The notes under the pieces are model-generated. The model was not told the DNA's origin, searched no databases, and saw only the letters and a program-made list of their open reading frames with translations. Source: Solirubrobacter pauli (GTDB lineage Bacteria > Actinomycetota > Thermoleophilia > Solirubrobacterales > Solirubrobacteraceae). Taken from it: a DNA stretch of 64,000 nt. The position numbers were made by a program, and so were the translations under genes. The stretch spans positions 1,225,426 through 1,289,425 of the forward strand of contig NZ_RBIL01000001.1 in the NCBI RefSeq assembly GCF_003633755.1, given 5' to 3'. Each line of letters opens with the position of its first letter. Position 1 is the stretch's first letter. This document shows, piece after piece, positions 26,268 through 34,831 of the stretch.

Positions 26268-27012
26268 TCGAGAGCACCTCCTTCGCCAGCCGGCGATACG
26301 CGTCTGCCGCTTGTCCAGTCGGGTCGTACTTGAGGACCGACATCCCCTTCACGGGCGCTTCCGCGAAGCGGACCGTCTTCTTGATGCGCGCCCCGAACAC
26401 CCGGTTCCCGAAGTTCTCCTCCAGGATCTCGAGCGCTTCCTGCGCGTGCAGCGTCCGCGTGTCCACCATCGTCGGGAGGATGCCCATGATGTCGACGGTG
26501 GGGTTGAGGTTCTCGCGGATCATTTCAAGCGTGTGCTGGAGCTGGAGCAGCCCGCGCATCGAGAGATACTCGCACTGCACGGGGACGATGACCTTGTCGG
26601 CTGCCGTGAGCGCATTCACCGTCAAGAGTCCCAGAGACGGCGGCGTATCGATGCACACGAAGTCGTAATCGTCGGAAACTGCGCGCAGAGCCTTGTCCAG
26701 TGAACGTTCGCGGCCGATCTTCACGGACATCGCGATCTCGGCGCCGGCGAGGTCGATCGAGGCTGCCGCGACGTCCACTTCACAGCGGTACGTCACCTCG
26801 CGGATCGGCATGTCGTGCACCAGCACGTCGAACATCGACTTCTCGAGCGTCTCGGGATCGATGCCCTGCGACATCGACAGATTGCCCTGCGGATCCATGT
26901 CCACGCACAGCACGCGATGACCCGTCTCGGCAAAGGCCGCGGCGAGGTTCAGGGTGGTCGTCGTCTTCGCGACCCCACCCTTCTGATTGGCAAAGGCGAT
27001 CACCTTGGCCAC
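26260..27012 (-). CDS. parA: ParA/Soj-family ATPase
   Basis: This 250-residue deviant Walker ATPase has [22 protein letters not shown] (P-loop with signature Lys in KGGVAKTT). The DPQGNLS motif (A') and [16 protein letters not shown] (Walker B region) follow. Such proteins position DNA, protein complexes or division rings. No parB lies next to it; instead it overlaps and precedes ftsZ, so a role in placing the division machinery, as for MipZ, is possible. GTG 27012 has GGAG at a spacing of 9; GTG 27018 is two codons upstream. Confidence 0.88.
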   Translation of the reverse strand: MAKVIAFANQKGGVAKTTTTLNLAAAFAETGHRVLCVDMDPQGNLSMSQGIDPETLEKSMFDVLVHDMPIREVTYRCEVDVAAASIDLAGAEIAMSVKIGRERSLDKALRAVSDDYDFVCIDTPPSLGLLTVNALTAADKVIVPVQCEYLSMRGLLQLQHTLEMIRENLNPTVDIMGILPTMVDTRTLHAQEALEILEENFGNRVFGARIKKTVRFAEAPVKGMSVLKYDPTGQAADAYRRLAKEVLSNG

Positions 27013-27086
27013 GGTCACACGCTCCGTTCGCTGTCGCAGGGGAAGCCCATCGGGCCCCGAGTTCGCCCCGGCGACGCCGATTCCTT

Positions 27087-27779
27087 CTACTTGGACGGCG
27101 GGCGGCAGGCCGGCGGCAGCAGCGGCGCCGACTCGGGCGAGACGACGAGCTTCTCGCCGGGCACGAGCTCGGCCTTGCACCAGGCGTACGTGAACGTGTC
27201 GAAGTGGACGACCGCGCGGAACGGGTAGCCGAGCGCGCCGGCCATGTTCTTCGAGCTCTGCTCGATCGGGGTCGTCTGGATGAAGCAGTTGAAGACGCCG
27301 ATCGGGCCGCTGGTGGGCGTGCCCTGCGCGCGCTCGCACGTGGGCGGCACCGTGACGGGCTTGATCTCCCCCGTCTTGGCGCGGGCCTGCGCGTCCGCGT
27401 ACATGTCGGCCTGCATCTTGTCCATCAGCTGCGCGTTCGCGGCCTGGACCTCGGCCGCCGGCGCGTCCGCGGCGGGCCGCAGCGCCAGCGCCTCGCCCGT
27501 CTGCGCCCGCTGGGACTGGTTGATGCGCGCGACGTTCTCCTGCCGCACGCGCTCCTTGAACGCGGCGTAGTCGGCCGCGTACTGGGTCTTGGAGTCGTCG
27601 ATGCGGGGGACCATGATCGCCAGCGCGATGCCGACGATGACGGCGCCGATGACGGTGCCGATCGCGAGCTTGCGCCACGGCACGGGCGGGATGCGGACGT
27701 CCCGCGGGGGCGTCCAGATGTGCAGCCAGGCACCGACGATCTCGAAGACGCTGGCCTTCTGCTGGTCTGCCTGTTGCAT
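27087..27779 (-). CDS. Membrane-anchored protein of unknown function
   Basis: This 230-residue protein has a cytoplasmic start (MQQADQQKASVFEIVGAWL), one membrane helix (LAIGTVIGAVIVGIALAIMV) and an outer domain of about 150 residues. The outer domain has a helical, Ala/Gln-rich section and then three Cys in CERAQGTP, GVFNCFIQTTP and YAWCKAEL. The segment ending in KLVVSPESAPLLP suggests a compact beta domain. No family was recognised. It lies upstream of parA and is divergent from the eCIS DUF4157 gene, with which it shares an 81-bp promoter region. Confidence 0.75.
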   Translation of the reverse strand: MQQADQQKASVFEIVGAWLHIWTPPRDVRIPPVPWRKLAIGTVIGAVIVGIALAIMVPRIDDSKTQYAADYAAFKERVRQENVARINQSQRAQTGEALALRPAADAPAAEVQAANAQLMDKMQADMYADAQARAKTGEIKPVTVPPTCERAQGTPTSGPIGVFNCFIQTTPIEQSSKNMAGALGYPFRAVVHFDTFTYAWCKAELVPGEKLVVSPESAPLLPPACRPPSK

Positions 27780-27786
27780 CGCCGGA

Positions 27787-27816
27787 ACGATAATGCGTGC
27801 ACGGCTGGACGCCCAA
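27787..27816 (-). promoter_or_regulatory. Putative leaderless promoter for the 27779 gene
   Basis: On the minus strand, TTGGGC (27816-27811) and TATCGT (27792-27787) are 18 bp apart. TATCGT ends 7 bases before the ATG at 27779, and no Shine-Dalgarno is present. Confidence 0.4.
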
Positions 27817-27823
27817 TCGTCTC

Positions 27824-27853
27824 TTGCACGCTTAACACGGAGGCCCTTATCCT
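27824..27853 (+). promoter_or_regulatory. Putative leaderless promoter for the first eCIS gene
   Basis: TTGCAC (27824-27829) and TATCCT (27848-27853) are 18 bp apart. TATCCT ends 7 bases before GTG 27861, which has no Shine-Dalgarno. It mirrors the opposite promoter. Confidence 0.45.
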
Positions 27854-27860
27854 CGGTCCC

Positions 27861-28406
27861 GTGAGCACTGATCCGCAGCGCCTCCACGAGCACGAGAAGC
27901 CGCGGGCTCCGAAGCCCGAGGAGCAGCGCGAGGATGCGGCCGCGCCGCTGCACAACCTCGTCTCCAACGTCGGCAACCGGGCGTTCGGCGGCGCGATCGC
28001 GGCCCGCCAGGGCGCGGGGATCACCGAGGGCGGCCAGGTCCACTCGTCCGTGCAGTCGAAGATCGACTCCACGCGCGGCGCCGGCCAGGGCCTCGACAGC
28101 GGCGTCTCCAACAAGCTCTCGCCGCAGCTCGGCGACCTGTCGGATGTCCGGGTCCATACCGGCGACTACGCCAACGACCTCAACCACGCCGTGTCCGCGA
28201 AGGCGTTCGCGACCGGCAGCGACGTCTACTTCGGCAAGGACCAGTACAAGCCGGGCACGTCGGACGGCGACAAGCTGATCGCGCACGAGCTCGCCCACGT
28301 CGTCCAGCAGCGCGGCGCGCCGACCAGCGGCCCGCTCACCGTCTCGAATCCTGGCGACGCCATGGAGAACGAGGCGGACGCAGTCGCAGACAAAGTCAGT
28401 AAGTGA
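27861..28406 (+). CDS. DUF4157 protein of the contractile injection system
   Basis: This 181-residue protein has the DUF4157 core: LSPQLGDLSDVRVHTG, then AFATGSDVYFGKDQYKPGT, and the zincin-like motif H142ELAH in LIAHELAHVVQQRG. DUF4157 is a hallmark of extracellular contractile injection loci, where it is often found with toxins; its exact role (cargo processing, chaperone or effector) is not settled. The N-terminus contains VSNVGNRAFGGAIA, a short form of the AGN-AV segment seen in the next cargo genes. Its stop overlaps the ATPase start (GTGA), so the two are co-translated. Confidence 0.88.
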   Translation: MSTDPQRLHEHEKPRAPKPEEQREDAAAPLHNLVSNVGNRAFGGAIAARQGAGITEGGQVHSSVQSKIDSTRGAGQGLDSGVSNKLSPQLGDLSDVRVHTGDYANDLNHAVSAKAFATGSDVYFGKDQYKPGTSDGDKLIAHELAHVVQQRGAPTSGPLTVSNPGDAMENEADAVADKVSK

Positions 28407-30388
28407 CGGAGATCTCCTTCGGCTTCATCGACCGCCGGGTGATGGCGGCGGTCGAGCGGGTGGCCGCGTCGGACCCCGATCCCGGCGATCCGTTCCGCGG
28501 CCTGTACATCTCCGACGAGGTCGCGCTGCGGCTCTCGCACGGCGAGGGCTCGGCCGACTCGGACGGCCGGCTGCAGGAGGTCGTCCGCGCGCTCGGGCTG
28601 GACCTGCTCGAGGCGGCCGTGCTGGCGGTGTGCTCGGCGACCGAGCTCAACCCGCGCTACGGGCGGCTGTACGCCTACCTGCAGGACGACGTCACGCGCA
28701 AGCTGCCGTCACCGCGCCTGGTCGGGCAGCTGCTCGAGGGTGAGGGGCTCACGCCCGCGGACGTGATGGTGGCCTTCGACGCCGGCGGCCGGCTCCGCTC
28801 GCTCGGGGCGCTGAAGCTGCTCGGCGACGCGCAGACGCCGCTGGCCGAGCGTCCGATCAAGATCGCCGACCGGCTCGCGGCCGTGCTGCTCGGCGGCCGG
28901 ATGGACGAGTCGCCGCAGCCGACCCGCCTGCGGCTGATCGACCTGCCCGCGCACGACCCGGGGCGCGCCGAGGCGGTCGAGATGATGGCCGCGCTGCTCG
29001 CGCGCCCCTCGCACCTGCCGATCGTGCTCGCCGGCCCGGACGCCGACACGCTGATCGCGACCGCGCTCGGCCGGCCGCTGGTCGCGGTGCACGTGCGCGA
29101 CCTGGGCGACAAGGACGTGATGGCCGAGGCCGCGCTGATCAGCGCGCTCGAGGACCGGCCGATCGTCTTCGAGGGCCTCGAGGACGTCGAGCCCGCCGAC
29201 CGCGCGCGGACGCTGCGCGCGATCGAGGCGCGGCCCGAGCGCACCGTCCTCGCCGCCCCCACGCGCACCGCCGCGCTGGCCCTGGGCGAGCGGACCGTGC
29301 TGCTGGTCGAGGCCGGCCCGCCGTCGTTCGCCGAGCGCCGCCAGGCGTGGGCGGACCTGACCGGCGTGGCCGACACCGACGACGTCGCCGCCAAGTTCCG
29401 GCTCTCGATGACGCAGATCATCGAGGCCGCCGAGGTGGCGCGCCTGTCCGCGGTCGCGCGCGGGCTCGAGACGCCCGAGCGCAGCGACCTCGACGCCGGC
29501 GCGCGCCAGGCCTCCTCCTCCAAGCTGGGCGAGCTCGCCGCGCGCCTGCCTCCGGGCTACAAGTGGGAGGACCTCGTCGTCCCGCCGAAGCAGACCGAGC
29601 AGCTGCAGTCGATCAGCGCCTACCTGCGCCACCGCGACCGCGTGCTGTCCGACTGGGGCTATGAGCGCACGGTGTCGAGGACGCAGGGCCTGAAGGTGCT
29701 GTTCGCGGGCGAGTCGGGCACGGGCAAGACGATGGGCTCGCAGGTGATCGCGGCCGAGCTGGGCCTGGAGATCTTCCGCGTGGACCTGGCCACCACGGTG
29801 TCCAAGTACATCGGTGAGACCGAGAAGAACCTGGACCGCATCTTCGGCGCTGCCGAGGGCTCGAACGCGATCCTGTTCTTCGACGAGGCCGACGCCCTGT
29901 TCGGCAAGCGCTCGGAGACCAGCGACTCGCACGACCGCTACGCGAACATCGAGGTCGCCTACCTGCTGCAGAAGATGGAGGGCTACCCGGGCGCCGTCAT
30001 CCTCGCGACGAACTTCCGCCGCAACATCGACGACGCGTTCATCCGCCGCCTGGACTTCGTGATCGACTTCCCGTTCCCGGAGAAGGAGGACCGCAAGCGG
30101 ATCTGGCAGAAGGTCCTGCCGCCCGAGGCCCCGCTCGCGGACGACATCGACCTCGACTTCCTCGCCGAGAAGTTCAAGCTCTCCGGCGGCGCGATCCGCA
30201 ACTGCTCGCTCGCCGGCGCCTTCGAGGCCGCCGACGACGACTCGCCGATCGGCATGCGCCACCTCGTCCGGGCCGTCGCCAACGAGTACGGCAAGCAGGG
30301 CCGCCTCACGCTCGAGGCCGACTTCGGCTCGTTCCACGAGGTGATCAAGGTCGGCGCGAAGGCCGCCGCCGGCAACGGATTCCGCTAG
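28403..30388 (+). CDS. AAA+ ATPase of the contractile injection system
   Basis: This 661-residue protein has a C-terminal AAA+ domain with Walker A G436ESGTGKT443 and Walker B ILFFDEAD (Asp494, Glu495). The sensor and arginine-finger region is ILATNFRRNIDDAFIRRLDFVIDFP. The N-terminal 400 residues contain a degenerate second ATPase-like region and are typical of the eCIS-associated ATPase (Afp15/Pvc15 type). This ATPase is thought to help assembly or cargo loading and acts in the cytoplasm. The GTG start overlaps the DUF4157 stop. Confidence 0.9.
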   Translation: MTEISFGFIDRRVMAAVERVAASDPDPGDPFRGLYISDEVALRLSHGEGSADSDGRLQEVVRALGLDLLEAAVLAVCSATELNPRYGRLYAYLQDDVTRKLPSPRLVGQLLEGEGLTPADVMVAFDAGGRLRSLGALKLLGDAQTPLAERPIKIADRLAAVLLGGRMDESPQPTRLRLIDLPAHDPGRAEAVEMMAALLARPSHLPIVLAGPDADTLIATALGRPLVAVHVRDLGDKDVMAEAALISALEDRPIVFEGLEDVEPADRARTLRAIEARPERTVLAAPTRTAALALGERTVLLVEAGPPSFAERRQAWADLTGVADTDDVAAKFRLSMTQIIEAAEVARLSAVARGLETPERSDLDAGARQASSSKLGELAARLPPGYKWEDLVVPPKQTEQLQSISAYLRHRDRVLSDWGYERTVSRTQGLKVLFAGESGTGKTMGSQVIAAELGLEIFRVDLATTVSKYIGETEKNLDRIFGAAEGSNAILFFDEADALFGKRSETSDSHDRYANIEVAYLLQKMEGYPGAVILATNFRRNIDDAFIRRLDFVIDFPFPEKEDRKRIWQKVLPPEAPLADDIDLDFLAEKFKLSGGAIRNCSLAGAFEAADDDSPIGMRHLVRAVANEYGKQGRLTLEADFGSFHEVIKVGAKAAAGNGFR

Positions 30389-30506
30389 GCATCGCTGATC
30401 CCTCGCTTTACGGCGGCTCGCATGAGTCCCGCCGACCGGCTCGCCACACCCGCGTGTCGTAGTAGCTCCCTGGTTCTCTGGCGGCCGCCCGAAGAGGATT
30501 GGCTGA

Positions 30507-31913
30507 ATGGATGGTGAGCAGACCGTAGTCACGGCGGAACGCGCCCCCGCCATCACCCCGCCCACCGCCGTCCCGGCCGGCGGACCGCCCCTCGCGGCGC
30601 CGTCCGTCGGCCCGATGGGCGCCGCGAGCGTGCTCGCGCTCCAGCGGACCGCCGGCAACGCCGCGGTCGCGCGAGCGATCGCGACCGACGCGATCCGCCC
30701 GGTGGCGCCGCAGCTCCTGCGCGAGCCCGCGCCCGTCGCGGCCAAGGACGCCGACCGCAAGCGTGAGGCCGAGCGCCTGAGGGGCCATACCGAGGGGCTC
30801 AACCGGGTGACGAGCGCCGCCACGTCCGCGCACGCCGCGCTGCGTTCAGCGACCACGTCCTCGCTCGCGAGCGTCGACGCGATCGCCTCGACCTTCTCGG
30901 ACGCGACCGAGCACTTCCGGATGGCGTACGGATCGCATCAGCGGGTGGTGGCGCGGGCCGAGCAGGCGGCCGCCGAGGCGGGCGCGATCCGCGACGCGGT
31001 GCTGGGCGTCGCGATCGGCGTCGTCGCCGCGTTCAAGGTCGTCCCGATCATCGAGGCGGTGACCGCGCGCAAGCTGCTGGTGGAGACCGGCGGCGAGCTC
31101 GCCGAGCTCGGGATCTCGAAGGGGCTGGACGCGGGCGTCGAGGCGGTCGGCGGCGAGCAGGCGAGCCCGCCGTCGCTGACGCCGGAGGCGATGGAGCTCG
31201 AGCAGGCTCGCGAGCTGGTCACGCTGTACCGGGACCTCGCGAAGCTGCAGACCGGCCCGGACGCGGCCTCGATCGCCCTGGCGTGCAAGGACGTGATCAT
31301 CGAGATCGAGCGCTACGAGGATGGGCGCAGCCGCTTCTCGGCGGAGAAGATCGACCGCTTCGTCGCGGCCCTGGCCGAGAAGGAGAAGCAGGCCGGCGAG
31401 GTCAAGGAGAAGTCCGCGGCGTTCCAGAAGGAGGTCGCGGCGAAGCTGCGCGAGGTGCGCGGCAAGGGCAAGGTCTCCGGGCCGCGCGACATGCTCGAGG
31501 ACATCTGGACGCAATGGCTCGCCGACGGCGGCAATCCGCATCATCCGATCATCGCCAAGGAGCTGATCGAGCTCGGCATCCTGTCGGCGGAGGGCGAGTT
31601 CGCGGACCTGCAGTACCGCAAGGGCGACGTGCTGGCCGACGACGCCGCGATGGCCTCGACGGTGCGCGCGATGCGCGGCAAGACCGGCGTCGCTCACACC
31701 GACCTGGGTCCCGGCGGCAAGGTGGACGTCGAAGGCCAGCTCTGGCAGGCGGTCGCGAGCGCCGAGATCAGGGCGGGGACGCCCGTCCGCGTGAGCGGCG
31801 TGTCCCGCCCGGACGAGCGGCTCGCCGGGCACGGCAACTGGGTGGCGAGCCAGACGACGATCACGTTGACCGTCGTGTCCGACGAGGACGAGCGACCAGC
31901 CGACGCCGGCTGA
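30507..31913 (+). CDS. Candidate eCIS cargo protein with NfeD-like C-terminal domain
   Basis: This 468-residue protein has a disordered N-terminus containing ASVLALQRTAGNAAVARAI (about residues 40-58), a motif common near the start of proteins in DUF4157 eCIS loci and probably linked to packaging. A helical middle includes a hydrophobic segment (AVLGVAIGVVAAFKVVPII, about residues 168-186) and a charged coiled coil (FVAALAEKEKQAGEVKEK). The end (about 390-455) resembles the NfeD OB fold: GKTGVAHTDLGPGGKVDVEG, then GTPVRVSGV. The function is unknown; membrane action is possible from the hydrophobic helix. AGAGGA precedes the ATG. Confidence 0.7.
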   Translation: MDGEQTVVTAERAPAITPPTAVPAGGPPLAAPSVGPMGAASVLALQRTAGNAAVARAIATDAIRPVAPQLLREPAPVAAKDADRKREAERLRGHTEGLNRVTSAATSAHAALRSATTSSLASVDAIASTFSDATEHFRMAYGSHQRVVARAEQAAAEAGAIRDAVLGVAIGVVAAFKVVPIIEAVTARKLLVETGGELAELGISKGLDAGVEAVGGEQASPPSLTPEAMELEQARELVTLYRDLAKLQTGPDAASIALACKDVIIEIERYEDGRSRFSAEKIDRFVAALAEKEKQAGEVKEKSAAFQKEVAAKLREVRGKGKVSGPRDMLEDIWTQWLADGGNPHHPIIAKELIELGILSAEGEFADLQYRKGDVLADDAAMASTVRAMRGKTGVAHTDLGPGGKVDVEGQLWQAVASAEIRAGTPVRVSGVSRPDERLAGHGNWVASQTTITLTVVSDEDERPADAG

Positions 31914-31991
31914 CCAAGGCCGCGTCCGCTGACCGCTCAGCGTCCTCCGTCCGCGGACTGACAGACCGAGAACCGGTGGGGACGCGACCCG

Positions 31992-31997
31992 TAGAGT
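31992..31997 (+). promoter_or_regulatory. Putative leaderless -10 (TAGAGT) for the PLD-type cargo gene
   Basis: TAGAGT ends 6 bases before GTG 32004, with no Shine-Dalgarno between. No clear -35 was found. Confidence 0.35.
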
Positions 31998-32003
31998 GGC
32001 CGC

Positions 32004-33944
32004 GTGCCTCAGCGCGAGCGACGGTCGCGCCGTACCGAGGACGCCGTTCCGGCGCCCGCGGAGACCGCGCGCCCACCGGCGCCCTCGGCCGCCGCGCTGC
32101 TCGCGCTGCAGGCGGGCGCGGGCAACCAGGCCGTCACGCGTGCGCTGCATCGCTTCTACGAGAAGCCGGGCGCCACGACCTCGGAGTTCCCGAAGACGGC
32201 CAAGAACAAGCTCAATCCGGGCTGGGTCCAGAACGAGCGTCCACCGCTCGACCGGATCCTCGTCCAGGAGGAGGAGCGCTGGTACGCGTGGAGCCAGGGC
32301 AAGCGCGAGTGGCAGGTGACCGACGCGCCGGAAGGCCCCGCCGCCGAGGTCGGGGGCGCGACCGAAGGCGAGGCGGAGAAGCCGCCGCCCAAGAAGGAGC
32401 CGGCGCCACCCCGGCGCTACCCGTTGCCGGAGCACGCGCCGATCCAGGCCCTCGAGGGCAACAGCGGGATGTCGCTGTCGGGCAGCAAGGAGTCGCCCGT
32501 CGAGATGCCGGGCGGTGCCCTCCCGGACGCGTTCGTGGAGCAGGTGTTCGGCTACCTGGACACCTCGTCGCTGCTCGCGCTGCGGATCGCGAGCCCGTGG
32601 CTGCTCGAGCACGGCTCGGACGCCCTGCGCGAGCGCCTGCACAAGCAGACGGAGCAGCACCCCAAGGGACGCGTCGGCGAGACCCTCAGCTCGATGTCGT
32701 CGCTCGGCGCCAAGCCGCTCGTGGAGCAGTACCGGGATGCGGTCAAGGCCCGCCCGACGGAGAAGCTCGTGGTCGCCGCCGACAAGGTCAACGTGCACAC
32801 GATCAACACCCTGACGCAGGGCTTCAGCGGCGCGGTGACGGTCCACTACAACGAGCGCACCGACAACAGCGGCCGTCGCGACGCGCGCTTCAACCAGGTC
32901 CAAGGGCCGTACGACCAGGGCACGCACGGCGGCGTCATCAACTCCAAGATGCACAACAAGCTGGTCGTCGGCCAAGGGGCGACGACCAACCGAGGCGAGG
33001 GCGCCGAGAAGGGCGACTTCCTGCTGTCCGGCTCGCCCAACCTGACCGCCAGCGCGATGCAGGCCAACATCGAGTCGGCGGTCCTGATCCGCTATCCGGG
33101 CATCGCGCGGCTCTACAAGGAGTACATCGAGCGGGTGAAGACCCGCACGACCGACGACCCGGAGTTCACCAAGGCGCTCGAGGGCTTCAACGCGCGCGAC
33201 GTGGTCGGCATCCGAGCCGCGCTGGCCCCGTTCGTCGACATCGGCAAGACGCTCAACGCCGAGCTGCAGGGCGCGGACCAGATCACGATGCGGATGTACC
33301 TCGTCGGCAGCGGCGAGAAGCACGACACGGTCGGCACCCTGTGCGACCTCGCCGAGGCGGACGCCGAGGTGGAGGTGGTCGTCGACGACAAGGAGGCGGG
33401 GCGCACGCCGTACGTCCGCCAGGCCCTCCGGCGTCTGGTGGCGTCCGGCGTCAAGGTCGGCGGCGAGGTCGGCAAGGAGAAGGAGCGCCCCGGGCCGGGC
33501 GAGGACCCGCGCGGGATCATGCACGACAAGATGATCCTCGCCCACTATCCGGAGACGGAGACGTCGGAGGAGCGCTGGACGGTGATGATCGGCTCCTCCG
33601 GGCTCACCCGCAACGTCGACCAGAACTGGAACTACGAGAACCTGCTGATCATCGACGACCGGGCGCTGTTCGACTCGATGATGCAGCACCACCAAGACGC
33701 CGAGGGGCATCGTCAGGAGGGCATCGCGCCCCTCGACCGCGCCTCGCCGCTCGGGCGCGCTTGCTCGTTGCTCGAGCGCCACATCTACGACGACGAAGGC
33801 AACTGGTACTGGGCGTGGTTCAGCGACGTCCTCGCCGACGCGCGCAGGGAGCGGATCCCGTCCTCGGCGATCGACGACGCGATCGCGGAGCTCGGCATGA
33901 CCGTCGACCGGCGCGGCCGTCCCCGGATCGGATTCGGGGCTTAG
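32004..33944 (+). CDS. Candidate eCIS effector: phospholipase D-like with F-box-like segment
   Basis: This 646-residue protein has the cargo-type motif LLALQAGAGNQAVTRAL near residues 32-48. A segment at about residues 172-203 begins LPDAFVEQVFGYLDTSSLLA and matches the F-box pattern (LP, then I/VF..L, then LL.LR.AS.WL). The C-terminal part has two PLD/HKD-like half-sites: H317NK with LLSGSPNLTASAMQANIE, and H507DK with MIGSSGLTRNVDQNWNYEN. PLD enzymes hydrolyse phosphodiester bonds in lipids or nucleic acids. It is the last gene before a strand switch, ending at a 22-bp palindrome. The PLD call is firm; the F-box call is tentative. Confidence 0.82.
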   Translation: MPQRERRSRRTEDAVPAPAETARPPAPSAAALLALQAGAGNQAVTRALHRFYEKPGATTSEFPKTAKNKLNPGWVQNERPPLDRILVQEEERWYAWSQGKREWQVTDAPEGPAAEVGGATEGEAEKPPPKKEPAPPRRYPLPEHAPIQALEGNSGMSLSGSKESPVEMPGGALPDAFVEQVFGYLDTSSLLALRIASPWLLEHGSDALRERLHKQTEQHPKGRVGETLSSMSSLGAKPLVEQYRDAVKARPTEKLVVAADKVNVHTINTLTQGFSGAVTVHYNERTDNSGRRDARFNQVQGPYDQGTHGGVINSKMHNKLVVGQGATTNRGEGAEKGDFLLSGSPNLTASAMQANIESAVLIRYPGIARLYKEYIERVKTRTTDDPEFTKALEGFNARDVVGIRAALAPFVDIGKTLNAELQGADQITMRMYLVGSGEKHDTVGTLCDLAEADAEVEVVVDDKEAGRTPYVRQALRRLVASGVKVGGEVGKEKERPGPGEDPRGIMHDKMILAHYPETETSEERWTVMIGSSGLTRNVDQNWNYENLLIIDDRALFDSMMQHHQDAEGHRQEGIAPLDRASPLGRACSLLERHIYDDEGNWYWAWFSDVLADARRERIPSSAIDDAIAELGMTVDRRGRPRIGFGA

Positions 33945-34831
33945 CCCGCGCGGTCGACCGCGCGGGTGATGTACGGCCCGAGCGACGCGGAGAAGTCCTG
34001 CGTCAGGTGGTCCTGGTCCTTGTGGACCAGCACGCCGCCCACGACCGGGAAGCAGGCCTTGGACGAGCAGAAGAACGGCGTCAGGTCGATCACCCGCGCG
34101 CGTGGTGCACGGGCGGCGGCGAGCACGGTCGGGTCGGTGACGAGGGCGCGCGGGCGCGGCACCGCGCAGCGGGCGCCGGCGTCGGCCTTGCGGCGGATCG
34201 CGCCGCGGATGCAGTCCGGGGTGGCGACCAGGGCGGTCGGCGTGTCGCGCAGGACGAAGATCCGCTGGACGGACGCGGGGATCCAGGCGAGCGCCTCGGT
34301 GTCGCCCTGCACGCGGTAGGCGCGGCCCTTCTCGGCCATCTCCAGCCGCGCGTTGTTGGAGATGAAGACCGTCGAGACGGACGGGTGGCTGCCCAGGAAG
34401 TGCAGGACGCTCTGGTTGTAGGCCACGCACTCGTCCGCGCCCGCCTGGGACGGGGCCGGCGTGGCGAACGAGAACGGGCAGTGCGGGCGGGCGAACTCGA
34501 GCACGCGCCAGCGCTTGGCCTTGGCCACCGCCTCCAGCCCGGCGCGCCAGTGCGCGGCGTGCGAGTCGCCGAGCAGGGCGACGGTCGCGACGGGGTCCTT
34601 GGCGCCGTAGGCGCACGCCTCGGCCGGCCCGGCGACCGCGGTGCGCGTGCAGGCGACGTTGGGCGTCAGCACCGCCTCGTCGGGCGTCGGCGAGACCGAC
34701 TTCGTCGTGGCCGCGCAGCGCTGCTCGGCATCCCGGGCGGCTGCCCCGGCGCACTTCGACGGCGCCGCGCCGGCGGGCGCGGCCAGCACCATCAGCGTGA
34801 TCGCGACTGCGGTCGCGAGCGCGCCTCTCAC
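33941..34831 (-). CDS. Secreted SGNH-type protein (acyltransferase/esterase fold)
   Basis: This 296-residue exported protein has a signal peptide from GTG 34831 (VRGALATAVAITLMVLAAPAGAA). Its domain matches the C-terminal SGNH domain of OafA-like acyltransferases: VALLGDSHAAHW (nucleophile Ser), ISNNARLEM, and FPVVGGVLVHKDQDHLTQDF with the Asp-x-x-His pair. It could esterify or de-esterify surface sugars. Several Cys pairs suggest disulfides. The start overlaps the stop of the small secreted protein gene, so this is an operon in the minus-strand island. Confidence 0.83.
   Translation of the reverse strand: MRGALATAVAITLMVLAAPAGAAPSKCAGAAARDAEQRCAATTKSVSPTPDEAVLTPNVACTRTAVAGPAEACAYGAKDPVATVALLGDSHAAHWRAGLEAVAKAKRWRVLEFARPHCPFSFATPAPSQAGADECVAYNQSVLHFLGSHPSVSTVFISNNARLEMAEKGRAYRVQGDTEALAWIPASVQRIFVLRDTPTALVATPDCIRGAIRRKADAGARCAVPRPRALVTDPTVLAAARAPRARVIDLTPFFCSSKACFPVVGGVLVHKDQDHLTQDFSASLGPYITRAVDRAG
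33945..33966. terminator. Perfect 22-bp palindrome at convergent stops
   Basis: CCCGCGCGGTC followed directly by GACCGCGCGGG lies just beyond the PLD gene and inside the last codons of the SGNH gene. It is a likely two-way transcription barrier, although it lacks a T-tract. Confidence 0.45.

Noticed and set aside
26260-27012. Plasmid or chromosome partition locus (parAB with parS)
   Set aside because: No parB gene and no repeated parS-like palindrome were found next to the ParA gene; it is coupled to ftsZ instead.
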